Assembly (NCBI GenBank): GCA_028015205.1
Contig: CM051510.1
Location: forward strand, 30,690,580 to 30,754,579
DNA: 64,000 bases
Source of the DNA: Mytilisepta virgata
Taxonomy: Eukaryota; Mollusca; Bivalvia; Mytilida; Mytilidae
Reading direction: 5' to 3'
The position numbers and the translations under genes are program-made. Positions 22,401 to 35,100 of the stretch are shown in pieces (position 1 is the first letter of the stretch; each line of letters opens with the position of its first letter). The notes below the pieces were generated by a model. That model was not told the origin of the DNA, did not search any database, and saw only the letters and a list, made by a program, of their open reading frames with translations.

Positions 22401-24169
22401 CTGCAATACGGGTTAATGAGTTAATATGTACGTGTAATTCGTGCAATCCGCGTACAAGTGGTATTTATGCATTTTTATAATGGCATTTAGTTAATTGAAG
22501 TTTTGTCTGATGTTAAATATCCACCCACCCATTTTGAAGTATGACACATGTATGATGCATATCTAATGCACACTGGTTATAAGTTCGTTAAAATCAAACT
22601 TAAAAAAAATTAATGAAATACTAGAGCCATGCAGCCAAGTTTCAGCAATGTGGAACTAATTGCCTGGTCGCAAAAAAAATAGTTTTTTCATCGAGATATA
22701 TGATTTTGTAGCATAATATGGTCATTTTATTTTTTTTTACATTTTTTCAATTCTAAATTTTACGGCCCCCTTTCAAAAATCCTGGATCCGCCCCTGCATA
22801 TTGCATTTATTCATGGTATTGTACAGCTGTGATATCGTAATTTACTTAGAAGGCAATATAATAATTATTTAACATTGAATAATGTGTAGTTTTCAGTTTT
22901 GTGCTTCAACTTCAAGTGACGTATTTAGAAATTTCAAACATTGGATAAGTTGGGAATTTGGGAATTTGATAAGAGTGATGCCTCAGCTTGAGACAGACCT
23001 CCTCTTATTTATGTGTTGACTTTTATTTTATAAATAACTTAAATTCGTTTGAGATTGGTGAATTAGAATAAAATTAAAATTACTTTAATTATATATATGC
23101 GTAAGTAAAAATTCATACAAGTCATCATCAAACCATTTGGGCGTCTGTATTTGTCTTAAAATTATTACCTGTACACATGACATATAAAAATGCAAAAATA
23201 AATTTGATGAAAAAGTACTGATTACAGAAAATAACTGTTCAAAATAAAGAAAATTGTTCTAAATCTAATATATCATATACATTCGGTTAATATACTTTAA
23301 ACAACCTTTTTCGAACGCCAGACATATCACTTGTGCCAGCCCTAATTATACATTAACAAACTTCAGATTTAATTCAGTTTATTCCTGCAATTTTGAATTT
23401 GTGACCTACAAAAGTCAAACTTGCACGATTTTAAAGAATAAACTAAATAGAGAAAATTGGGTAAAAATAAACTGAATTATACATACACTGTAGGAAAAAC
23501 AATGTTAGAAAATTTAGTGTGAGATATTTTTTTTTATAATGATGGGGTAATGTCGCCAGGTGGTATCTTTGAACCAAATAAAATGAAAAGACCCCTCCCC
23601 CCTCAAATGGTACCCGTCATTCCAACAGCAACTCATCAAAAGCTCACAGGTCGAAATGGGACCGACAACGGTTGAATAGAAAAATGTATTCTCAATGTTT
23701 CCAACACCACAGCCAAAATAAATATACATTTAATAAAGGTTGTAAAGATTTTTTAATCACATTACTTAATTTAATCAAGGATAAACAAATGACACCTGCC
23801 TTACACATGTACAAAAAATGTATTTATTATGTAATGACACATGTCTACAACATGTATTTATAATGCGAATTTTCTCCTTCAAATAAATTTCCTGGTAAGA
23901 AGTATATCATAAAAATATTTATCAATAACTCAACATAATATTTATTATGTACTATGATATTTGTTTATATATTTTATATATACATGATATAGTGCAGGTT
24001 AATTAATGCTTCTCACGTAATCTTGTATTAATACATGTACCATTCCTACGAGATGGTGCTGGTACGCTTAGCCGTGCGTTTAGCTTGTCTAATTCGGAAC
24101 AAATATGAACAAAATAAAATATATATGTGTATTAACCAGCCCCATTCGCACAGGTATGACAATGACACG

Positions 24170-24262
24170 CACTCTCTCTCTTTCCCTGTGTGTGCGTGTG
24201 TATATGAGAGAGAGAGAAAGAGACAGACAGACAGACAGACAAACAGAGAGAGAGAAAGAGCA
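24170..24262. repeat. Compound (CT)/(TG)/(GA)/(ACAG) microsatellite
   Basis: CTCTCTCT, TGTGTGTGCG, GAGAGAGAG and five ACAG units in a row. Open frames on both strands here are artefacts of this simple sequence. Confidence 0.9.
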
Positions 24263-24997
24263 TGCTGCATTTTTTACTATAGACAAGTAGGAAAAATAAC
24301 ATATTGATAACGGGGATGCGTCAGTAAGAATTTTATCGTTATCTTTCTCTTTCGGCAATTTCACGGGGAAGAGAGATAAAAATTATATTTGCAGATATAT
24401 AAGTTTTGAGTGTTGTGCTTATTGGGATGTGAAAAATCTAGAAATTCGTCAAATTAAACTAAAGAGCAAGGATATATTTCATACTAAAGCTTATTTGGAA
24501 AAAATTCCGCAGATAATTTTTTCAAATGGCTACAGAGGTAAAAGTTACATTGATAAGAGAAAATTAATTTGAAAAAAACAGAGATAATGTTGCTCACAAA
24601 TATTTCCAAATTTTCCAAATTTTCATATACATGTACTCTGACTTGTCACGTCCACAGCCAATTCTAAAATATGCCGTTTGATATGTCAGCTCTTGGAATC
24701 TTGGACTATATTCGTAAATCCTAATACATGTCCAATTATCTGTCTAATTCATAACAATTGGTTATTGTCAGTTTTTTTTACAATGTGTATTTTTAAAATT
24801 TGGATAATGCGATTTAATGAAATATTTCCCTTTCTCATATGTGTGTATAACCTCATACAGTTATGGTTAAAAAAATTGTCCCAAATTAATATTGGCTATG
24901 AAAGAGATTGAAAATGAGTTCAGAGCGGAATTTGCCGTTCTTCCGTTATGCAATTAACTAGATTTAAACAAACATATAATTACAGCGAATCACACTC

Positions 24998-25396
24998 TTA
25001 AGGATGCTCGCTGGTCATGTTTTGGTACTTTTGTCAGATTTTCGGAATCCTCGCGTTTTATCCTTTCTTAAACATGAAATTTTTTGCCCATGAACCCCCA
25101 CTTTTTCTTTTATAATTCAATCATATATACCTTAAAATGGTATTTGACAAAATTTTATGAAGTACTTTTTATTTTTTTCATACATCTTTGAGAGATTGAA
25201 GTTGCCAATCCAAGGACAATGAAAAATCCAGAGAAAACCTATTTCCTGCAAATTTTCAAGGCTTTATAGCTCTAAAATGAGCACATGAACCTATATTTTT
25301 TTCTTGCTTATTTGTTTACTGTTCATATGTTGTCTTAAATTAAAACACCTATTTCAAATCCTATTTATTTCCTATTAGACCAGCGATGATCCTTAA
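24998..25396 (+). mobile_element. TTAA-ended MITE, copy B
   Basis: 399 bp, starting TTAAGGATGCTCGCTGGTC and ending ACCAGCGATGATCCTTAA. Its interior (ATTTTTTGCCCATGAACCCC, ACCTATTTCAAATCC) is nearly the same as in copies C and D. Confidence 0.9.
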
Positions 25397-25945
25397 ATTT
25401 TTGAAATAAAACATAAAAATAAGAGTATTTAACATTATCAGGTGTTATGCAGGCGAGAGATATGCAGCCGTGTAAAAGATTTGTATGTAGTATAAATTTC
25501 TTGGATACGGCTAATCCCGGACACCACTATACATTGGCGATTGTGGAGATTCAATAGTCCTAGGGTTATATATCTTATACTTGTCTATCGCAATCCTGTG
25601 TAAATAAACTGTGAAAAGAGTATAAGAAATCTTATCGTCTTAATGTAACTACGCATATTATCTAGAGAAAATCGAGGCGTGTAGTATCTCAACTGTTTTC
25701 CGTCAGATTTGGACGAAATTTTTACGTACATTAGAACCGGATATCTATTTTCTTCTGATTTGTTATATATATATATATTGTTATATTGATGGGATTATTA
25801 TCGTTTGTTTAATTTTGTATTCAATTCAGTGAGTTTTACCATCTGTGCATTATGACATAACTTAGGGAAAAACTTAGAAATTATGCGTTTATGATAATTA
25901 CTTCTTATTATTAAATTCGGATCAACATTCCATTTTGCCAACACC

Positions 25946-26161
25946 ATGGTTTTGATTGGCAGTATCTTATTATTCCATATAATAATGTTCCGGTCTGGTC
26001 TCTCTCTGCCAGTTGAAGACGAAATAAAGCTAAAGGATGAAGATGCGGCTAAATTGTGGTTGAAAAAATATAACCAGCAAGCATCAGAGATCTATTACAA
26101 AGATTCAGTTGCCTCGTGGAATTGGAACACAAACATCACGGATTATAACCTAAACGTTTCG
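25946..26161 (+). CDS. ACE exon 1: signal peptide and start of domain 1
   Basis: 72 codons from an ATG in the context CACCATGG to the donor TCG|GTAAGT. It encodes a hydrophobic N-terminus ([13 protein letters not shown]) and the first M2 helix ([21 protein letters not shown]). The exon end is the founder of a minisatellite that continues into the intron. Confidence 0.88.
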
Positions 26162-29100
26162 GTAAGTATTCATGGAACACAAACATTGCGGATTATACCC
26201 AGAACATTTCGTTAAGTATTCATGGAACACAAACTTTACGGATTATAACCTAAACGTTTCGGTAAGTATTCATGGAACACAAACGTTACGGATATACCCA
26301 GAACACTTCGGTAAGTATTCATGGAACACAAACATTGCGGGTTATACCCAGAACATTTCGGTAAGTATTCATGGAACACAAACGTTACGGATTATACCCA
26401 GAACATTTCGATAAGTATTCATGGAACACAAACGTTACGGATTATACCCAGAAAATTTCGGTAAGTATTCATGGAACACAAACATTACGGATTATAACCA
26501 AAACGTTTCGGTAAGTATTGATGTAACACAAAAATTAGGGATTATGACCGGAACATTTCGGTAAGTACACATGGAATACAATCTTAACGGATTTATAACC
26601 ACTTAAACGTTTCGGTAAGTTTGCATGGAACACAAACATAACGGAACATCTCGCTGAGTATGCAACACATACAAGCATTACATGGAACACAAGCATTATA
26701 ACCTGAACGCTTCGGTAAATATGCATGGGGATACAAACATTTCGGAGTATTTATAACAAAAACATTAGGCTAAGTATGCCTGAAACATATTATTATCAGA
26801 ACGTTTCGATGGGTGTGCATGGAGCACAAACGTTACGGGTTATAACCGTTTACAAGAAAAGTGGAGGTCTGGGATTCCATTTATAGGACCTTTTTAATTT
26901 TCAACGCAAGCGATTGGTCGCATATGTGGTACACAATAAGTTAGGGGAAACAGTAGCCAATCGCATGCTGTGAAGTTAAATAAAGTCCTAGACCTCCGCT
27001 TTTCTTAGATGGCTGCATAATAGAAATAAGCAAAAAAAAAACAAACTAGACCTCCGCTTTTCTTAGATGGCTGCATAATAGAAATAAACAAAACCAAAAA
27101 ACAAACAAACATAAAAACGCACCGATGATACAAAACCTTTCTTTCAGAAAAAAATTATGTTAGAGTGATAAAAAGTGATATTTACCCGCGGAGCTGTGTC
27201 AAGAATTGGTGATCGACGTTTCTTTCTTACCTTTTTTTAATTATTGTTGTTGTTTGTCATAGTAGTAGGGTTGGGTCTAGGTCACGGAAACAGGTTGTTC
27301 TGTCAAATCTCGCCCTGGGATAGTTTTTACCTTGCAGAAAAGGGAAAGACTAGGTTTAGTGGTCGATCGAGTGCCTGAGGTTTACGTAGCAGACACAAAA
27401 ATGGTAACATACATTTGTAACTAGAGCTTATGTAAAAATCATAGATTTTGCATGGTTGGTTGTTAACCATAACATATTCACAATCTGTAGCCAATGTGAA
27501 TTGGCTCTAATAAATTCATAAGGATATGCCCTTTTCACCTCGATGCGGGATATTTATTACAGTAAGGTTATTTTTTTTTCAAGAACACACATTAAAAATG
27601 TGTGTGAAAAATTCTGGAAGGGTAAACATTTTCAAACCTCTGGAGTTGCCTATATGATGTTCAAATTAAGAGAATCGTGGCCAGGGAATTCAAATTGTGA
27701 AATGAACTTAATGAATTACAACATTTAAACCACACATGCTACATGTATTACAAACGAAACCCATAATAAATCTTTTAGAATGGAGGGGTGCACGTCACAT
27801 AGAGATTCGAGATCTGTGTCTCAATCAGTCAGCTTACAGTCCTAAAGATATAAAATTCTTTCTTGTCTGGTATGAAGTTGAAGTTTATTTCGAAGAACGG
27901 CTTTTTGAATCTGACGGACGACATTCGCCAAGCTTAAAAGGCAATTGGGTGAATGATCTCAAAACTTCAAGAATCTAAGATGCAAAATATATAACTGAAA
28001 TTTTATTTTGTACCAAAATATAAAGTTTTTTATTTTTATTATTTCTGTACAAAACCAGAAAGAAAAATAAACTAAAAGCCGTTTATTTTGATTACATATG
28101 TACAAAATGTATTCTATCTTGAGTTTATTTTCTTCACTACTAGAATCTTATCAGCGTAATGTAATTTAACTATCTAGTACATTAAATGACTATCTTGAAA
28201 ATAATTACTTAAATCCTGAAATAGTATTTAGTATATGTTGACAGCCTACATTTTTATAACCGGGGATTTGAAAAAGCTGTTTCTTTATGTATCTGTTAGC
28301 TTTACTCTCCATTACTTTTATCTATCTGTCTAGATTATCAGAATGATTTCATATTTACTGATATTATCCAGACATCCTTAGCCATTAATTTTCAAATTAC
28401 CACTAAATTATATTACATTTTCATTACACGGTGTGGTCTTTTGTTAACAGGTAGGAAAGGAGAGTTAAAATATATTGTTTTGCAATTACAAATACATACA
28501 CGTTCACAATACGTTGAAAGTTAACAATGATACAAATTCCAGATGAAAAAAAAACAAGCAAACTAAGAAAAATTTAAAAAATATATATATTAATAAAAAT
28601 AATGTCTACCCATGTTAAAATAAGCATAGATCACGATTTTCCTTCGTAACTATTTTATACCATCCGTCAAACTATAATACTACATGACTGTGTTGTGTAA
28701 CAGAATTAATTTCTGTTAACAAAACAGTAATAAAACATCACCTAGCTTAATTAATATGCTAGAAAACGAAACCCTGAAACCAAATGTCAAAAAGGGAATA
28801 ATTCTTGATTGCCCTTCGTCAGTTTACGCTAATGTCAAAAGCTTCGAAATGTAGAAAATTTTAAATATTCAATATGTTAAGACGAAATTGCAATTGAAAA
28901 TGATACTGAACAAGACAGCCAAAAGAGGAGCATTAGAAGGTTAAGTATGAAAGAAGGAGGTAAAACCGGGAGTCTCTAACATGCGTTTTTTCTCACTTTG
29001 AAACATCTTGTTACATGTGTTACATGTAGTTAAATATGGTAGATATTATTTAATATTGGATGTAATGCGACATTTGATTGGTCAATTTTTTTCATTTATC

Positions 29101-32100
29101 AGATCATAGACTAAATTTTCTTCGCTTCTATGACATCATTAAAGATAATCCCAATGTTTTAGACGTCAAAACAACAGTTGGGATTAAATTATAATTAGGA
29201 TTGGCTGTCATTTTGTTTTCAGTCTATTCGAAATAACATCAATGCGGGTTATTCTGTGTGCATCATGTGATTGAGTTTATTTCTTCATAGACTGGAATAT
29301 ATTTTTAGTCAATATAAACTTTGGAGGATGGCTGATTGCAAAAACTCTTTAAAAATGTGATGATGTAGACCGAAAAAATATCAAACGTATCATGCAAACA
29401 CTGTTTAAAGCTGGCAGGTATTACTTTCACCCAGAAATTTTTATAATGCACACATATATAAACCATATATGATATTGCTGGTGGGAATAATTAACGAATG
29501 GATAATCAGAAGTTGAGACGATGTGTGGAGACGTGTGTGGGTCCGTGAATCAGATGATTGTTTTATTAATTTTATCGTATTTTTTGCCTTAGAAAGGGAT
29601 ATGTTACATTTGTTAGTCTGGCTATTCCAATATTATCATTTTTATAGGTACAATTTGTAGAAATACACGTACATGTATGTGTATAATAAATAAAATAACT
29701 GGCACATACAATAACTGTACAATATATAGAATTGTACTAGATAATAAAATAAAAAAATAAATAAATTGATAAATAAAACTAAAAATAACAAATGCTGGTA
29801 TTTTTAGATTAAAATTAAGGCTTAACAACCTTTACAGAGGTTACAAAATCTAGATGTGCTTACTGCGACAAGAGACGATGCTTCATGTTTCCCCTTTTAA
29901 TTTGTCATCCTCGGGTCATTTAAATAAGTATTAGTTTGTATGGTAACACACTTTGAACTGCAAGGGACCTTTCGGAGTGTGTACAGAACCTGTATTTGTA
30001 TGATATTGTATATATCCTATTTTTCAGGTCCGCGTTTCTCTTGAGTCGTCCAAATTCACAAAAGAAGCAGCTGAAAACGCCTCTGTGTTTGACTGGGAAA
30101 AATTTACAGATAAGGACTTGAAGAGGCAGTTCAGTATGATTACAGACTTGGAAACAAGTGCTATGGAAACGACTAAGCTGGAGAGGGTAAATTTAATAGC
30201 CTAATGATAATATTAAATTTTATATTAAAGCTTGGCAAAAATTTTCTTCATTTACTTCAGGCGACTCTTAAGGGTTAGATTTTTGGTAGAGATGGGGTTT
30301 ATTAGTAGGATTAGGGTTTAGGGTTAGCTGAGGGAAGTGTAAGGGTGAGGTTATGGTTTAGGGTTTAGACTACACTAAAGTAAGTTAAGGTTGTTTATCG
30401 AGACAATCCTCGCAAATGGTGCCGATAGGTGACAGATTTGATCCTTGAAATTCAGTCGTCCTGGGCGATCTTTGGTGTCACATTCCGATTCCCTATCAAT
30501 TAAACTGCAACTCGTCAATTAGTTTGGGGGATGTGTTGGTGGAGGTTAGTGTTGGACTGATCTTTTTTCATTGAAGGATACCTTACGCATTTTAAACTAG
30601 CTGCAAATCAAAGATTAATTAAGCAAAATTGGTATGATAAAAAGTTGTTAAATATGATCCTACTCGTGAAATTGGAATGGTTGATTCAACACTGCAAGTG
30701 ATAACCTCTGTCGCTGAACTAATCTCCCCCTTTACAAATGGAATCGGGACCAAATTTCTTCATGTACACCTTCAGGTTGTTGCTTACAGCTGTATCAAGT
30801 ACCATTAAACCCCATTGATTAGTTAGTTTAGGAGGAGTTGAACTGACAAGGAATATGCACAGATAAACAAATACACAACACTCTGTAACGCTTTGACAAA
30901 AATTTAAGAAAAATGTGGTCGTGATAAAGCCAAACTTGAATTATATACTACCATAAACCCAGTACTGCAATTCTGACAGCCCACTATATGCACTAAAAAT
31001 GTCGAAATGTCAAAATGTTTAGTGAGGTAATTGCCTCACTAGCCCCAATGCTTGTTACGGTTTTGTTTCTCTTTAAATTAGTTCTAAAATTTCATCTTGT
31101 CTTGATAACTCGTTTTTCTCATTTCCCTATTTTCCCAATCTTTCCTGTTCAAGTGTCAACATCCTGTTTCATAGAGAGTGATCATTACTTAATCGATAGG
31201 AATATTCAAGCTTTTAAAGCAGCAGTTAGTTCTCGGACGCGAAAAATATTTCTGCTACGGAGTTTCAATTGTTTAGGTAATTGAAGTTATAATATTTTTA
31301 TCTGTTTTGAAAATATATGTATATTCAAGTATTTAAATAGTCATGATAGTAGTAATCCTTGGTATATTAAAAGCGCAGTTTAAAAAATATGTATGTAAAG
31401 CACAAGAATTTAACACTTAAAAGAGAACAGGGATAGGGCCACTTTCCCCTCTATTTGTTTCACTAATAATAATTTAATTTTTTAATCTTGAGTATTTGCC
31501 TACTTTTTAACGTTTACGATTTCAATCGATTTTTATGGGGAAAAAGAAACGTTTTATGTTTATTAATTAATAGGTTCACGTTTTCTTCCCAAAAAGAGCG
31601 TGTATAAAGGCAATTTGTGTCAATTTGTATCACTTTTTTGGAATATTGCTAAAAGGACATTTAGAACCAAAACCATTGTTCTTTTAGATGAAAGGATATA
31701 CATAAACTTACATACTGTCAAAAATTAGTTTTGGTATTGAGTGCCTAGAAGTGAACTAAATTCAGGGGAAAATGGCCCTACTTCTTTACTTGTGAGAAAA
31801 GTAATAATATTTTATAGTTATTTAATGTACTGCATGAAATGACGAATAATTTATTAACATCGATCTTTAAGTTTATCTAAACTAAAGTACAACCATGGTA
31901 AATATTACAAAAAGAGTATTTCTTGTTTGAAAATAAAATATAATAAATTTGTGTCTTCGGAAGATAACAAGACAACAATTTGTGTTTGCTGTCAGCTATA
32001 AATCTCAGCCTTAGATAAAATTAATTTAACAAGGATATAAATCGTACATATGTATTTGATATATGCCGACAGGATCATGATACTTTGAAAAGTGCAGATG

Positions 32101-35100
32101 GTAGGTTTTAACAATTTAGTAGGGTGGGGGGGGGGGGTGTCTTTCAAGAACTTCGAGCTAGATTAACTTGTGCAAAGATAAACTATGGTAAATGCAGGAT
32201 ATCTGATTACATTTTATGGCACCATATGATATTAGAAATTTTACATATACTTTTTATGTTTAACGCATATTTTAACATAAAAATTACTTTTTAACTCTGC
32301 AATGCTGAACGCAAAGCAGCCGTCTTGCATGTACTAGTTTGGAGAATAACTTTTGTAACTTGTGTCTCATCCAGTAATAGTCAAAATTTTTGGACAATAA
32401 AATATGTTTAAAGTATGTACTAGTTAATTAAGTATGAATTTGCACAAAATTAACTTTCAGTTTTGGGTGCTTTGATATACGTGTATGTGATATAGAAAAT
32501 TTATTTGCGCTAAGGTAACATCGGCGCAAATGAATGGTAAATTGACACAAACGTAGCATAGTACTTCTTTCTTTTATCCCTGGACTGGTTACTTAACCTG
32601 ATAATATATTTATTATCAGGTAACAGTTTTTATTTGGCGGGAAAACTGATCAGCATTGAAACATATTCCAATGAACAGGTGCATAATAGGTGAAAGGGTC
32701 ACGAGTTTAATAACAAAGCCATTTGTTTCTGCCCACTATACTAGCAGCAACCAGCCTTTTTAAAATAGTCAAAAATCAACTAAATAAATCATACAAAGAC
32801 AATGGATACTATATTGTTTTCAGATCCAGAAGCACAGTTCTAACACTTTTCCTTTTCAAAAAATCTCTTCAGTTAAACAGTAAAGTTATATTCATTTGAA
32901 AAATAAAGTAAGTATGTTGCGAAACAGCTCATATGACAATAGAATAGGAGGAAAATAAATTTGAATGGTGATCTGTCAATGAAAAGGGGCTTTTTTTGTG
33001 TAAGTCCAGAAGTAACATGTACAATGTACCTTACGGATTATTCCTTGCAAACTCATTGGGACTTATGAATTTTCTTATATAGAACGGGAAGCAACAGTGT
33101 AATCTATATCATTTAGGAACAAATCTAATTGTCCATGCAACAATAACTGTCATGGCCTCTTCCTGTCACTCATATTTGTGAAAAATGGTTTATTCCCATG
33201 AAGCTGTCCAGGGGGTAAAATATTCAAGATCTTTTGAACGTCTGAACAAAGCCTATTCAAAGTGTAAAGAGCCGTACTTTAAAGCACCTTTTTTGGGACA
33301 TGCAGGGAATATAAGTTTAACTTGAGTTATCTTCCTTACCCTGGTTGTGGCTAACTACTCTATTGGACACTCAAACCTAAGTTCACGTAATGTTCTGTAT
33401 CTCAGTGTAGGTTAAAATACGTTCCTCGTAAATATGGTAAATATCGTGGTTAAATTTGGAAACAGCAATATAAAATTGATTGAAAAAAGAAACCTGCATT
33501 GTTTCAAATAGACGTATATATGTATTTCAGCTAACAAATGAAACTATCTTGGCCAAAGAAACCATTCACCTGGTAAATTGGAAATACGCCAATTGCAAAA
33601 ACAAGATCATGACTGATAATGAAGAATTTCTTAAACTTCAGCTATGTTTTTTGGGAGAAGTCCCATAGGAGATACATTGGCACTACAGGGGGTAAAAGGG
33701 GGTGAAAGCAGTGCAGGATCCTTATATTTTATCATTGACTTCATGATTGTTCAAAGTATTAATGTCAACGAGGAACCAGAGTGAGTTATCTTTTCCTAAC
33801 CAATGTAGGTAAGGGAGATAATGAAATTCTGCCCCTTTTGTCCTGAGGCTAAAAGGGAGGCAAATTTATTATCTCCCTTACCTACATTGGTTAGGAAAAT
33901 ATAACTCACTCTGGTTTCTCATTTAATCAAAACCCACATGATATTTATAAATGAAACTACAAATTTTCCTTTCTTGCTCATATAAATGTACTATAGTATA
34001 ATACTGTATTATATTTGTGAATTGTCAGGAAGCAGTTTAATTATTATTTGAATTAAATTTCAATTAGTTCCTAGGACATGTAGGAAAACCCAGAGGAGTT
34101 GCTTTCAACTTAGGTACTGAGTTTAACATGTTCCGAAATATACCCTATCCTGTAACTTTTTGGGGATTTGTAATGTTTGTGTTGCAGGTTGTTCTCTTTA
34201 TTGAGGACACTTTGAACTTATAATTTACCTTTTTGGAGCTCTTCCTATATTCAGTCAAGTGGAAAGCTGTCTCAATGATTCATACACATATCCATTTTTG
34301 AATTCAGTCTAAATTCTACTGTTATAAGCAGAAATACCGCAAAGAGTAAAAGTTTGGATGTCAAGAGCTAGAACAAAATTAACAAGTATTTAATACTGAA
34401 AATACAAAATTTCGCCAAACATTTTTTTTTCCAGAACTGTTGGGTTAAGGCAGAACACAAATATATATGTGCTGAGGGTTTTCCCACCATAATTTGTTGT
34501 CCCTACCCTAAAGTTTTATTGAATTTTTCATTCTAGCACCTTAGAAAACCAAAGATTTGTCCCTTTGGATAAGGTAAAAAAATTGCAAGATAAAAAGTAT
34601 GCCTTAATACATCTAATAACTGCCCTACTTTCTAAAATTTTAAACATGCACATTATTTTTATTTGGCGTAGTACATTGTGGTTTTCTTTTTTTAAAATCG
34701 TATCCCGATATCACAGTTACTCCGGTCACATTTAATGAAAGTGCAAAATTCCGGAAAGATTTTTTTAGCTCTGAGGAAGCACAATGCCAATGGCTACAAC
34801 ATACCTTAACTAATTTATTAACTGGTGTGGCCTTAAAAAAACACCTTCGTGTCATGATTTCTAAGTTTTCTTGGTATGAACACACTTTATGTTTTAAAAC
34901 AAGGCAAGTAGTTTTTGATAACATCATTTAATAATGATAATTTATTATAACAATTTTAACATGTGTTTGATAAAATATTTTAACTGTTTTGATAGTATCT
35001 TCTATCAAATGGGATGTTGATATTAAGAGATGATATCTATTCTATTCAGAGGGCTTCTAATCTTAGTGACAAATGCATCTTTGATAATCCTTTTGACTTT

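Larger units (their letters stand above)
22100..25945. other. Intergenic, 5' flank of the ACE-like gene
   Basis: No gene is supported. It holds microsatellites, a TTAA MITE at 24998-25396, and at 22781-22796 CCTGGATCCGCCCCTG, which looks like one end of a small DNA transposon. The ACE promoter must lie at its right end. A TATATATATATATTG tract at about 25765 is too generic to call a TATA box. Confidence 0.4.

Noticed and set aside
22781..22796. CCTGGATCCGCCCCTG as a complete transposon
   Set aside because: It looks like one end of a common small element, but no matching inverted end was found nearby.
24035..24364. Overlapping open frames on both strands
   Set aside because: They translate a GA/ACAG microsatellite (repeated RERERE, SLSLSL); no gene.
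26172..26414. Open frame downstream of ACE exon 1 as coding continuation
   Set aside because: It is read-through of the boundary minisatellite. The phase-correct product joins 26161 to 30028.
27736..27978. 80-codon frame in ACE intron 1
   Set aside because: No recognisable motif, no repeat relation and no splice context consistent with the ACE frame.
30260..30370. GGGTTTAGGGTTAG motifs as an interstitial telomere
   Set aside because: Only two or three imperfect TTAGGG-like units; not a tandem array.
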